Shown here piece by piece: positions 23,235 through 32,792 of a stretch of 64,000 nucleotides of DNA. The stretch covers positions 16,865 to 80,864 of the forward strand of contig JAVTVY010018772.1 of assembly GCA_036873755.1 (NCBI GenBank). Direction: 5' to 3'. The position numbers and the translations under genes are program-made. This DNA is from Hanleya hanleyi. Its lineage: Eukaryota; Mollusca; Polyplacophora; Lepidopleurida; Hanleyidae. How positions within the stretch are numbered: position 1 is the first letter of the stretch; every line of letters starts with the position of its first letter. The notes under the pieces were generated by a model, which worked only from the letters and a program-made list of their open reading frames with translations, was not told the DNA's origin and searched no databases.

Positions 23235-23650
23235 AGCTAGGAGAGAGAGAGAGAGAATTAAGGTTTAATGTCGCGTTCAGCAATATTTCAGCTATATAGC
23301 GACGATCAAACAAAATTCTAAGTACTCAAGCCAATAACTTAGTAACCCAACGCATTAAAACATACACACATTAAAATTTATCTAACAAATCGATTTCTCT
23401 CAAATAACACAAGATGCAATCCTCTCTCGAATAAAAAGATCTTCCGAAGTAGTCGCTCGATAAAAAGCATCTCTTACAATCTGACAATATATGCATTCGA
23501 TAAGAATATGTTTCACAGTGAGATCTTCATGATGATGGCATGGAATACACCTTGGGACTGGCTCTTTTTTTTTAGTAAATGTTCGTGAGTTAATCGTGTA
23601 TGGCCGATTCTGCATCGCCTGATCATGGTTTGATCGAAACGTTCCTCGAG
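23235..23650 (-). mobile_element. LINE 3' end inserted in the composite element
   Basis: GA-repeat tail, AATTAAGGTTTAATGTCGCG, 3' UTR, then minus-strand coding sequence with KKEPVPRCIPCHHHEDLTVK and HILIEC (C-terminal zinc motif), truncated near the FDQAMI block. The LINE tail starts directly after GGTGGACAGCTAGG of the host repeat. Confidence 0.8.
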
Positions 23651-23858
23651 GCCCGCCCCCTGTACTTGTCACTCGACAAATATATGTAGGTTTACTGTTT
23701 CGGTGGGAAATATAAGCCGTACGACGTCGGATATTACGGGTTAGTTTTTCTAGGTTTCTTGCATTTACCAGGTTACCCCATGTTAAGGCGTTTACTTCAT
23801 CAGACGTACATGATGCTCATCCATTAACACCAGATGAGTCATGAGCTGATCTGTCATG

Positions 23859-24672
23859 ATATATCCACCATCACTGGATTTGAAGGAAACTACAGATAGC
23901 CCTACAGGCATATTTAGATCTCTATCTCTATAAAAATGAAGGGGGCATTCTCTCTCGTCGACTTTATGACAAAAGAGATGATTACAATTTCGACTTCGTA
24001 AACTATCCCTTTCTGGACAGTAATATTCCAGTGGGACCTGCATATGGCGTATACATATCTCGCTTAGTAGCATTTGCTAGATCCTGTGTTAAATGTGACG
24101 ATTTTAATCAACGTCACAAAACATTGTTGCAGAAACTTATAAAACAGGGCTATTCCACCAAGCGCCTCCACTAAAAGTTTCTCAAATTTGGCGATACATA
24201 TCGCATGTTGATAGCAAAATACGAACGTAGCGTGCAAGATCTATGACGCTACGTTTCGTAACTTGTGTCTAATTCCGCTTAACCCGGGGCTAGGGGCCGT
24301 ATGAACCATGTACTTCTAGATCCTCATGGTACTCATATGAACAGTCACAATCAAAGCGTGACTGAGATACATCATTCTTTAGATGACGACTTTACAACGA
24401 ATATTATGGATTAAGAATACTGATCAGCGATACGGATTTGATATTTTTGGAACATCATGATGTCTTGCCGGCATCATTGAAAACTGTTGACCGCTTCTCG
24501 CTTGCAGGAAACAAGCCTAAGTTTTTGTATACTATGATTGTCTTTTTGAATTTGGTGCTAATACTGTTATATGGAATGTGGAATAGGTCTTTGGATTATG
24601 GACGCGGATATTCTCTAATGGACGACGGCTGGATTATGAATGACGGACTAGACGCTTGTAATCACAGCTCCC
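23859..24672 (+). mobile_element. Penelope-like element copy B, 5'-truncated
   Basis: It starts in the distal RT region (TATATCCACCATCACTGGAT), carries the C-terminal coding part to 24,262, a full RNA motif, the conserved downstream frame, and ends at the family terminus GACGCTTGTAAT. Both junctions are precise relative to the uninterrupted host repeat at 29.2 kb. A few indels disrupt the RT frame (for example around 23,912). Confidence 0.85.
24265..24370 (+). ncRNA. Structured RNA motif, PLE type (copy B)
   Basis: Outer helix GTGTCT (24,265-24,270) with AGATAC (24,365-24,370). A conserved linker AATTCCGCTTAA and GGGGCTAGGGGCC follow the 5' strand. Helix 3 pairs GTATGA with TCATAT. After GAACA comes a hairpin, GTCAC (24,344-24,348) / GTGAC (24,358-24,362), with loop AATCAAAGC. 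Other families change both strands together (GGTAC/GTACC, GTGTGG/CCACAT), which argues for a real RNA fold. Position: immediately after the RT stop codon. Function unknown; a processing or ribozyme role is speculation. Confidence 0.65.
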
Positions 24673-24698
24673 GGCCTAGCGTATCGAATTCCGCTTAA
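24438..24698 (+). CDS. Conserved small frame in the PLE 3' region (possible membrane peptide)
   Basis: The frame reads FLEHHDVLPASLKTVDRFSL, a hydrophobic stretch YTMIVFLNLVLILLYGMWN (a plausible single transmembrane helix), then SLDYGRGYSLMDDGWIMNDG and runs to the element's 3' terminus. The same frame stays open or nearly so in the copies at 35,466-35,708 (-) and 42,637-42,882 (+), where one Trp codon is TGA, and is recognisable at 4,500-4,694. Upstream of the ATG the frame opens a further ~20 codons. It may be coding, or may be a shadow of nucleotide conservation in the non-coding 3' region. No homologue known to me. Confidence 0.35.
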   Translation: MIFLEHHDVLPASLKTVDRFSLAGNKPKFLYTMIVFLNLVLILLYGMWNRSLDYGRGYSLMDDGWIMNDGLDACNHSSRPSVSNSA

Positions 24699-24771
24699 GC
24701 CTGTGCTAGGGGCCGTATCGATACTTCATAGTCTCACGCGAACAACTGCAATAAAAGCGCGGCTGAGATAC
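24681..24771 (+). ncRNA. Structured RNA motif, composite type (copy D)
   Basis: GTATC pairs with GATAC (24,767-24,771). The hairpin is CTGC-AATAAAAGC-GCGG. CCTAGC directly upstream can pair with GCTAGG at 24,705-24,710, which would make a pseudoknot with the outer helix. The linker AATTCCGCTTAAGCC and GCTAGGGGCCGTAT are shared with the PLE type. The third helix is poor in this copy. Confidence 0.6.
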
Positions 24772-24985
24772 TAAGGCTACGTCCGAGAATCGGGATCTGA
24801 ATGTTAGGTGTCGACGAATACTTTCCTGTAGAGTCATATGGTTGCTTTTTAGGCCCCAGACGTCGTCAATTTTTCCCACCTCTTGCATATCGTTCCAATA
24901 TACAGATGGCGGGCCTCCGGGACTAACAGTCCACCAGCAGAATCCTACCATGTACAGGTAATACATTAGAGGTGGGAAAATTGAC

Positions 24986-26003
24986 GAGAGATAGAGAGAG
25001 AGAATTAAGGTTTAATGTCGCGTTCTGAAATAGTTCAGCTATATAGCGACGATCAAACAAAATTCTATGTACTCAAGCCAATAACTTAGTAATCCAACAC
25101 TTTAAAACATACATACATTAAAACTTATGCAACAAACCAATTTCTGTCAAATAACCCAAGATGCAGTTCTCCCTCACCCGACTAAAAAGATCTTCCAAAG
25201 TAGTCACTCGATAAAAAACATCTTCGTGGCATGGAATACACCTTGGGACTGGCTTTTTAGTAAATATTCGTTAGTGAATAGTGTATGGCCGATTCTACAT
25301 CGCCTGATCATGGCTTGATCGAAACGTTTCTGGTTGTTCAGATGTGGATAGCCTACAGTTTTTTGAACTCATGAAGTTTGTTATTATTCACAGCATCCCA
25401 TAAAGATTGAAACAGCTGTCTCACATAAGCACAGATAGAGGGTCTGTAATCGTTATATGGGATCTCAACAGGATCAACCTCAACATCTAGGGCTGCCTTA
25501 GCCATTCTATCAGCCTCGGTATTACCTTTGATGCCAACGCGATTAGGCAACCAACGAAGCACAATATCAATCTGTTGATCTTTATCTACAGTCATATAAT
25601 TGTAGAATATTCAAGACAGTGGGATGAGTCGAAGTTCCGCTTTTAATCGCTTGAACACACGACAGTGAATCTGAAAATAGGAAATATTTTTTCCTTCTGG
25701 TAGACCCAATACCTTCGAAAGCTAACAATATAGCTTTTGCTTCAGCAGCGAATATCGAACTTTTACCTAGTAGTCGATAGGTTTTAGTTTTGGAACTAAA
25801 GATGGTAGCACATGCTACCATCTTTGAACCATCTGTATGAATAGCCCGATGTGATCTGTTCGGCTTAAATGTAAGAATGCCATATATCAGATTATTATGC
25901 CTCGGTGTGTATTCGTTTATTTTAATTGGTTGACACATCATCACGTGATATTCCGCAATTCTCGATGTCTTATGAAAAAACAGCTCGTCAATATGTTGTC
26001 CCA
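24986..26003 (-). pseudogene. LINE C-terminal region with RNase H domain
   Basis: From 26,003 downward on the minus strand: RNase HI domain with HTDGSKMVACATIFSSK (catalytic D), FAAEAKAILLAFEG (catalytic E), YFLFSDSLSCVQAI (catalytic D) and GIKGNTEADRMAK (final motif), then the linker LFQSLWDAVNNNKL. The zinc motif and the rest of the C-terminus are partly deleted near 25,220-25,260. The tail has GA repeats and TTAAGGTTTAATGTCGCGTT. The RNase H domain removes RNA from RNA:DNA hybrids and places the family among I/Jockey-superclade LINEs. A frameshift at 25,590 breaks the frame. Confidence 0.85.
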
Positions 26004-26268
26004 CGATCTCGCGCCGAGATCACACGATCACGCGATGACGTCACACGGCAGAGGCAATGTCACACAGTCTCGCGCAGTTATCGCCCGTGAACAGACTCTT
26101 TCATAGCATTGTCGTTTGTTGTGCTGTCATTCCGCTGTAATCACGATGGCATGTACAGACGGAAAGCGTTTTACGTTACCAACTGATGACGATTTGGCCG
26201 AAATCATGAATAAATTAGAACTCGTGGACTTCGAAATCGCCATCCCTTTCTTGTCTTTGTTATGAAAG
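26004..26268 (+). promoter_or_regulatory. GC-rich promoter-like segment with CRE and a candidate first exon
   Basis: A palindrome GATCTCGCGCCGAGATC (26,006-26,022 region) and a perfect CRE, TGACGTCA (26,036-26,043), stand in an AT-poor island. About 100 bp downstream a short frame, 26,146-26,265, reads MACTDGKRFTLPTDDDLAEI then MNKLELVDFEIAIPFL and a possible splice donor AAAG/GTAATAG follows at 26,268. The 'FTLPTDDDL' opening resembles N-termini of some KCTD1/Crypton-like proteins, but that is weak. No second exon was found. Confidence 0.35.
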
Positions 26269-26269
26269 G

Positions 26270-28840
26270 TAATAGATTCTTGGTTGACTAAAGTAGTCTA
26301 AAACAGCACAAAGATCTGGCTATTGGCAAAAATGAACCTCGGGAGTCTTATAGTTATATTTGATCGTTTGGACATAACAAAATACAATCCAACAGATAAT
26401 TTGAGCCAAAATAATTTGTGTATTCAGAACATGGAATGCAATATGATGTGCAAAGAAGGCAATGAGGAGACGATTGATTTATTTACCAAAATAAGGTGAA
26501 CATTGACAGTCATTGTGCATAGGTTTTATGGTGGCAGACTTTTAGTCAACACTTCAAAAAATTTGATTTCATCGTAAACACAGCAAGACATGTTGGATGA
26601 ACATATATTATTGTTCGAGAGTTGTGATCCAGCTAAACCACAGATCAGTGCGCCAGAAGAATATTGTTAACTTGAATTAAACGGAATAAGCCTGAGAAGT
26701 CCTTGCTTTCAATAAAACAAGGACTTCGGGATTTGACTGTACTGGTTTAAAACACAATGTTAAGCATTAGCATTGATATGTATATATTCATAAATATAAG
26801 TATGGGAGTTTACGAACTGTCAGGCATGGCTTGGAACTTGCATCGACTGCTGGACCGAAAATGGCGCCTTGGAAATAATCTTCGGGATGCCATTAAGAAA
26901 ACACAGGGTCTAAATGACCTGGTTCCCGACTACTGCTATACGAAATGGTCACTAAAATCGTCAAGACTCCACAATATTCGAGTACCATTTAGTTCTGAGA
27001 TCAGGAGTTCAAGATATTGCATATAACTTTTGTAAATCTTTCGGTATCGTTCGGTTTATTTCGCGACGATCCAAGAACTTTGCCGGAATCTATTTTCGGA
27101 AATATATAATAATTGCACACTAAATTTAGTTATTGTGTCTACATAGAATGGCGACAAAATTTCCTGACACTAACCTCGTCTAAGAACCAGCCAAATTTCT
27201 TTTGATAATTTTTTTTATTTTATAATTCTGTATTCCTGTTACACTCAAAACTCCCAAGGTCCAGGTTCGCATCGGAAGTGGGACTTATTAACTATCAAAT
27301 GTTAACCACCATATAAGAGGGCACCATGCATACTATGATTGCATGGCAATAGCGTACCAGTATTTTAATTGACACATTTTTACGGTATTTCAATGATGGA
27401 CATACTGAAAAATACATAACTCAGACTTAGTTACATATGAAATACATAAGCTTAGCTGTAACTCTGATAAACCAGGACTACAACAATATGTTGTAACAAT
27501 GTACATGTATGTAAAAAGACTGAAATTATATCGCAGATGCTATATATTTCACGAATATTTATGAGTTTATATTTGGAAATTTTGGATTTTCTGTAAAACA
27601 TCAATATTTTGCTTCAAGTATATAGACTTCAACCCATTGCTATACTTGCCGATGGTCTCATTTGTCAGCCTTGTATGTTTGGATTAATGCGTGCGGGAGG
27701 ATTGTTTTGAAGCAATATATTTGCTAAATATATATATTTTCAGAAAGCGCAGACTCGATTTAATCTGTCCTTCCAAATATCTGCTCGCGTGTGTCTAAAA
27801 TAAAACAAGATCAGGCTAGAAAATAAAATAAACAACCACAAAACTTGATTTCCGCAACATTTACCAAGCGTCTATGTCCCAAGAGAATGATAGTTCATCA
27901 CGATTTGCCCATTTCAACCGGATGATCGCGCTAAAATACCAGTGCATTGTTCGTATGGGTTTTAATCTGACATATAAATCCGGGAAACCCTTTATTTCCA
28001 TGGTAAACACAAGTCAACTCGCCAAACATTTTACGCATCTATTTTTCTTCATCCAAATTCATCCTGTAACAGACAAGACAGATTGGCCAAGCCGGCCAAT
28101 CAATGCCATTGTCTCACGGCGTTTTCAACAATATAAAGTCAATGTTTACAGCATCGTTCCCACAGCAATACTGCGCAGTCGAAAGCTAATTTCGTCAGAG
28201 TTGAGCAAAACAAAATCTGACCACAAATTCGCCTGATTTCCGGTTGGTTTATTTCGGTAGAATCTACGCATTGTCTTCAATTTTTACCGTCAAAAATTAG
28301 GAATATCTTCTACAGTATCTAGCCGACTAACGCTACCAAGGAGCGCACTGGGCACATCTTGGTTCTCTCAATTAATGATGTGAGATCTTCGGCATCTCCA
28401 TAGCCTGGTCTGATTCCAATATCGCCATACTCCGTCCCGGAGATGGCGATAAAAAAGACACAGTACTTCTATTTGTATTGTTTGTGGTTTTCTTCGGTAT
28501 AATAAAACAGATATGGCATGCTGTGAGGTGTAATATCACGATTTGTCAGCTCTCGAAGGTGATGTTCAACGAGTGCGATTATCTGACAGTCTAGGACACG
28601 TAACGTATATGAATGATGACCCTTAAAATAGTTTTATGAACTCGTTCCATTTGTGCCGATTTTACATATTTTGGCGACAAATTATTCAGTAATATATTAA
28701 ATAAGAGTGATGTTGGAATACCCAACAAACGTTCAACTGCTTAGTATAACGCAATAATTGGTAAATATATTGGGGAGTTGTTCAGGTTGTTTCTATCTAA
28801 ATACATTTAGCAAAAAGGCGATTAGTGGGGAGTTCCCTTG
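26270..28840. other. No recognisable feature apart from a 30-base hairpin
   Basis: AT-rich sequence without a convincing frame; 27,874-28,236 is open but shows no motif. At 28,421-28,450 a near-perfect hairpin (ATCGCCAT-a-CTCCG / CGGAG-ATGGCGAT, loop TCC) stands out. Confidence 0.45.
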
Positions 28841-28849
28841 GGTCAGTTT

Positions 28850-29397
28850 ACGCTTTCGGAGCGAAAATTGGAAAACGAACTTTCTTTCGTAAAATAATTT
28901 ATAATTAGAAATGAGTTGGAAGACCTACTACAACCATTTTCTATGATACTGAGGAACTGCTTGACGCCGATGGGTCTGTGTTGGAGCGATATGTACGAGG
29001 TGGGAGAACATGACGACGTCTGGCGATTAAAAAGCAACCATATGGCTCTACACGAAAGAATTTGTCGACACCCAACATTCAAACTCGAGAATACGGAGGA
29101 ATCTCGGACGTAGCCTTGGTATCTCAGCCGCGCTTTTATTGCAGTCGTTCAATGAAGAGACTATGAAGTATTCACACGGGCCTAGCATCGGCTTAAGCGG
29201 AATTAGATACGCTAGGTCGGGAGCTGTGATGACAGACCAGCTCAAACAACTCATCTGATCTTAATGGATGAGCATCATGGACGTCTGATGGAGTAAACAC
29301 CTTAACATGGGGAAACCCGGTAAAGGCAAGAATACCTAGGAAAACTAACCTGTAAAATCCGACGTCGTACGGCTTAAATTTCCCATCGGATCCCCTT
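28850..29397 (-). mobile_element. Composite repeat unit, uninterrupted copy (E)
   Basis: Read on the minus strand it runs GATGGGAAATTTAAGCCGTA, CGACGTCGGAT, ATGATGCTCATCCATTAA, CTGGTCTGTCATCACAGCTC, CCGACCTAGCG, the full RNA motif, GGCTACGTCCGAGATTC, then CAGACGTCGTCATG and CCCACCTCGTACATATCG. This is the empty-site reference showing where PLE copy B entered the 23-25 kb unit. Its 5' side abuts a PLE fragment at 29,398. Confidence 0.6.
29119..29210 (-). ncRNA. Structured RNA motif, composite type (copy E)
   Basis: Minus-strand outer helix GTATCT/AGATAC, linker AATTCCGCTTAAGCC, GATGCTAGG, helix GTGAA/TTCAT, GAAC, hairpin CTGC-AATAAAAGC-GCGG, CTG. CCTAGC immediately upstream is complementary to the internal GCTAGG, as in copy D. 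Confidence 0.6.
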
Positions 29398-30125
29398 TAA
29401 CACATACGCCATATGCAGGAGTCTCACTGGAATATTACTGTCCAGATAGGGTCAGTCTGCGATGTCCAAATTGTAATCATCCCTTTTGCCATAAAATCGA
29501 CGTGAGAGAAGGCCCGCTTCATTTTTATACAGATATAGGTGTAAATATGTTGTGGCATTAGGGACATCTATAGATTCCTCCAAATCCAGTGAAGGCGGAT
29601 ATATATCTTTTCAATTATATAGCGATTATCCACAGCGAGGAGATCGCCTACATAGCGTTTGGGGAATGAGAATAAACGGGCTTTGAAATAATCCGTTTTT
29701 GAAAGCGTCTGCATATAGCAAGATATAGGTCAACCAAAAGGGGTGCACAATTAGTACCCATTGGAATACCTATATGATGTTGATATATTGTTTTGCCAAA
29801 TTTCACACGGATATGACTAATGAGAAATTCAAGCAACTATAAGCAAAGAAACATCCCGTGAATGATTTTCCTTGTATGTAGTGGAGCCAAAGAATGATTT
29901 ATGGCTTCTGACATTGGCATCAAGTTCTTCCGTAAGACATTTTGAGGTCTTCAATATCAACATGCATTTGATGCCAGAGTTTCAGAGTTTTAGATTCTCT
30001 CTCTCGCAAGAGTTTTCAGAAATAGTGGCGGAATACCTTCCACAAAATGCTTTTACCTACTAAAGGGCCCTCGTCAGCAGGGTTGAAAGTAGCTTGATGG
30101 TGCAGCTTCTAGATCCAGCTTCTAG
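29398..30125 (-). pseudogene. Penelope-like element fragment (copy E), RT region only
   Basis: Minus strand: RVKFGKTIYQHHIGIPMGTN (RT block), the distal region with YGVYIS-type sequence at the 29,400 end, and at the other end the KAFWE and 'LSTLLTRA' region. Several frameshifts. It ends where the composite unit begins, so the 3' part is missing. Confidence 0.8.
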
Positions 30126-30794
30126 GCTATTGAGTAATACTAATCGTGAAGAAAAAAATTATGATTTCAGAATATTATTACAGGTAAATTTATTTATAGG
30201 AGCAACATCACATGTAATTTCTCTGATCAGTTCTGTCAAAATGACGTTCGCTAATCACGTATCCCTATAGGATGCTATTATTGTCTGTTTTCGCAATGGC
30301 CTCTTACGGTTGCCCATTAATCATGTTTAAAGATAAACAAATATTTACTGACCTTATAACAATATTTACTGAGCTTACAACAACACCAGTGGTTGAGAGC
30401 CCGTCTGAACAAGTTAATATGTCATTATGTGTGGTGAAGTATTAGTTTAGTAAGGATCGAATAACTCCAGTGTATTGATGGGAGTGACAGTGCATTTTGG
30501 AGTGAATGAACAGCATTAGGCAGAGTTACACTTTTAACCATACAGGAAGAAACGTTGCCGAGGAATCTACTGTTATGCACCATTAATCTTCCGAGGAGAG
30601 TGAAGAAGGGGTATTTTAGGCCAAAGGTCTGTGGAGTCTGTGCAGTTATGAATTCAGTGAGGGTTAATCCCGAAGTTCATAAAAGTTTCTTCCGTCATTG
30701 TCAAACATGTGCACTGGATTCTGCTCTAGCGTTCCCAGACGGCGGTATCGATTGCTTTAAGGCCAGGGAGACTACTCGTAATATGAAAGGAAAG
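30126..30794. other. No recognisable feature
   Basis: The frame at 30,555-30,806 contains several Cys residues (ICGVCAVMNS-like), but the pattern is irregular and I would not call a gene. Confidence 0.4.
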
Positions 30795-31487
30795 AGAGCT
30801 AATTAAGGTTTAATGTCGCGTTCAGCAATATTTCACCTATATAGCGACGATCAAACAAAATTCTAAGTACTCAAGTCACTAACTTAGTAATCCAACGCAT
30901 TAAAACATACACACATTAAAACTTATGTAACAGCCCGATTTCTCTCAAATAACCCAAGATGCAATCCTCCCTCACCCGATTAAAAAGATCTTCCAAAGCA
31001 GTCGCTCGATAAAAAGCATCTCTTACAATCTTAAAATCTATGCATTCCATAAGAATATGTTTCACCGTGAGATCATCATGGCATGGAACACACCTTGGGA
31101 CTGGCTCTTTTTTTAGTAAATGTTCGTGAGTTAATGGTGTATGGCCGATTCTACATCGCCTAATCATGGTTTGATCGAAGCGTTTTCGGCTGTTCAGATG
31201 AGCATAGCCTACAGGTTTTTTGAAGTCACGAAGTTTGTTATTATTCACAGCACCCCATAAATATTGAAACAGCCGTCTCACATAAGTACAGATAGAGGAC
31301 CTGAAATCGCTATATGGGATTCCAACAGGATCAATCTCATCATCTAGGGCTGCCCTAGCCATCCTATCAGCCTCAGTATTACCTTTGATGCCAACGTTAC
31401 TAGGCAACCAACAGAACACAATATCAATATGTTGATCAAATCTACAGTCATGTAGTTGTAGAATACTCAAGATAGTGGGATGAGTCG
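30795..31487 (-). pseudogene. LINE 3' part, best-preserved C-terminus
   Basis: Minus strand 31,487 to 30,916: end of RNase H (DIVFCWLPSNVGIKGNTEAD), linker, RCRIGHTPLTHEHLLKKEPV, then the zinc motif CVPC-(7)-H-(4)-C (PRCVPCHDDLTVKHILMEC), YRATALEDLFNRVREDC and the end IGLLHKF. The 3' UTR and the hairpin tail follow. 5'-truncated; the truncation point abuts gypsy LTR sequence at 31,488, so the LINE entered next to or inside the 5' LTR. Confidence 0.85.
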
Positions 31488-31748
31488 AGTGAGATAGTAA
31501 CAATTCTATGATACAACTTGAGAGTAGCAGCAAAGTGGGAGATACAAAAGGAAAGAGCGAGAGTCTGAATTCAGTGGTAGAGGCGTCTCCGGAGTTAAAA
31601 GAAGAAAATAGGCAAACGCTAAACTTTTAAATATTTTCCTATTTTTAATGAAAAATAGGTGGTGACAGCATTTGATATTAGTGGTTAAAGTGACTTCACT
31701 TAAAATATTTGACTGCGAGTACACCGTACGCTTTTAAAAACCGCTACA
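31488..31748 (+). repeat. Gypsy-1 5' LTR, terminal 261 bp only
   Basis: Matches the end of the full 3' LTR at 49,476-49,730: AGTGAGATAGTAACAATTC, CTATTTTTAATGAAAAATAG and ACACCGTACGCTTTTAAAAA, ending GCTACA. The upstream LTR portion is absent, replaced by the LINE. Confidence 0.85.
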
Positions 31749-31750
31749 AT

Positions 31751-31766
31751 TGGTGGCAGCGGTAGG
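31751..31766 (+). promoter_or_regulatory. Gypsy-1 primer binding site
   Basis: TGGTGGCAGCGGTAGG begins two bases after the LTR end. It starts with TGG, the complement of a tRNA CCA end, as expected for minus-strand priming. I cannot name the tRNA. Confidence 0.6.
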
Positions 31767-31987
31767 ATTAATGCATTCTGGGATAGCTGCATACTAGACA
31801 TTGAAAAGTTGTAAACAGAGACTTGGTAATATAAAGTGGTTACGGACATTGAACAAGTTCAACATGGATCTGGAAGAAGGAACAGTCGCACATGCTGACA
31901 GCGACGACGCTTAAGTAATGTTCAGAATTCCGTTACATGGGGAGGAGTCTCTGAGATCGTCTCCACGGGTACGGGTACGGGTCTCAC

Positions 31988-32792
31988 ATGCAACGTAGGA
32001 AAATCAAGCCCGAAATTTATAGTGGTGACACCCCTTGGAAAGAGTATCTTCCTGTATTCAACACCATTGCCAGAATTGATGGATGGAACCGACAAGAAAG
32101 GCAGGCTTTTTTTTATGCATCTGGTCCCGCAAGACAGTTAGTATGTACCCTCAATGAAAGAGAGCAAAGTGATTCCAAACGACTTGTGGACATTTTGGAT
32201 TCACGTTTTGGTCAAAGTGGTCAAGCCGAGCTATATCTAGCGGAGCTCAGAAGTAGACACGTGGGAATAAGGAAACTTTACGAGAGCTTGGACAGGCGAT
32301 TCGCAAGTTATCCATGTTTGCCTACCCAGACGTGTCATCAGAACAACAAGATAGACTGGCCAAAATACATTTTATCGATGCAATTGAGGATGCAGAAACT
32401 CGTATGCAGGTGTACAGAGCCAAACCGAGAATCTTCAAACAGCTGTCACGCTGGCATTGGAGTACGAAGGTTATAAGAAGATAGAGGCTACGCGAAGCGG
32501 TATAACATCCAGGAAGTGTGTACGCGAAGTAGCCAAGGATACAACCAATAACAGCCTGGAAAACCGAGATAAGAGAACTGAGGGACAGCTAAAACAGCTG
32601 ACCAAGAGTAACAACCAAGATCATGAAGGTTATTCAAGACGTCCATTGTCTAGTGTTGAATGCTACCCGTGTCATGAGTTTGGACACTACAGTTCTCAAT
32701 GTCACAATAACGGTGATCGAAGTGAGCAGTCACATCATCTGCAGACGGGAAAGGCGATACAGTCGATCTGCCGAAGCAAAGATCGTTTGTGA
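31988..32792 (+). pseudogene. Gypsy-1 Gag (frameshifted)
   Basis: Structural protein that packages element RNA. The frame opens KPEIYSGDTPWKEYLPVFNT and AFFYASGPARQLVCTL, typical of Ty3 Gag, shifts frame near 32,270 (continuing ELGQAIRKLSMFAYPDVSS), and ends with a zinc knuckle CYPCHEFGHYSSQC, a perfect CX2CX4HX4C. Two small frame disruptions are present. The upstream ~220 bases after the PBS form the leader. Confidence 0.85.

Larger units (their letters stand above)
23055..24985 (+). mobile_element. Composite element with pseudo-LTR-like ends, split by a LINE and a PLE
   Basis: The left end carries the 3' half of the RNA motif (copy H) and the right end a full motif (copy D); each is followed by ACGTCCGAGAATC...GAATGTTAGGT and a segment with CCAGCAGAATCCTACC or its complement. 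The two halves of the body rejoin when the insertions are removed: the LINE at 23,235-23,650 splits GGTGGACAGCTAGG from GAGGCCCGCC, and the PLE at 23,859-24,672 splits GTCAT from CACAGCTCCCGG, which are contiguous in the unit at 28,850-29,397. No coding capacity of its own; the shared RNA motif suggests a non-autonomous relative of the PLEs. Confidence 0.6.

Noticed and set aside
28421..28450. Strong 30-base hairpin as a microRNA or terminator
   Set aside because: The stem is only 13 pairs with a 3-base loop, too short for a microRNA precursor, and hairpin terminators are not expected in this genome.
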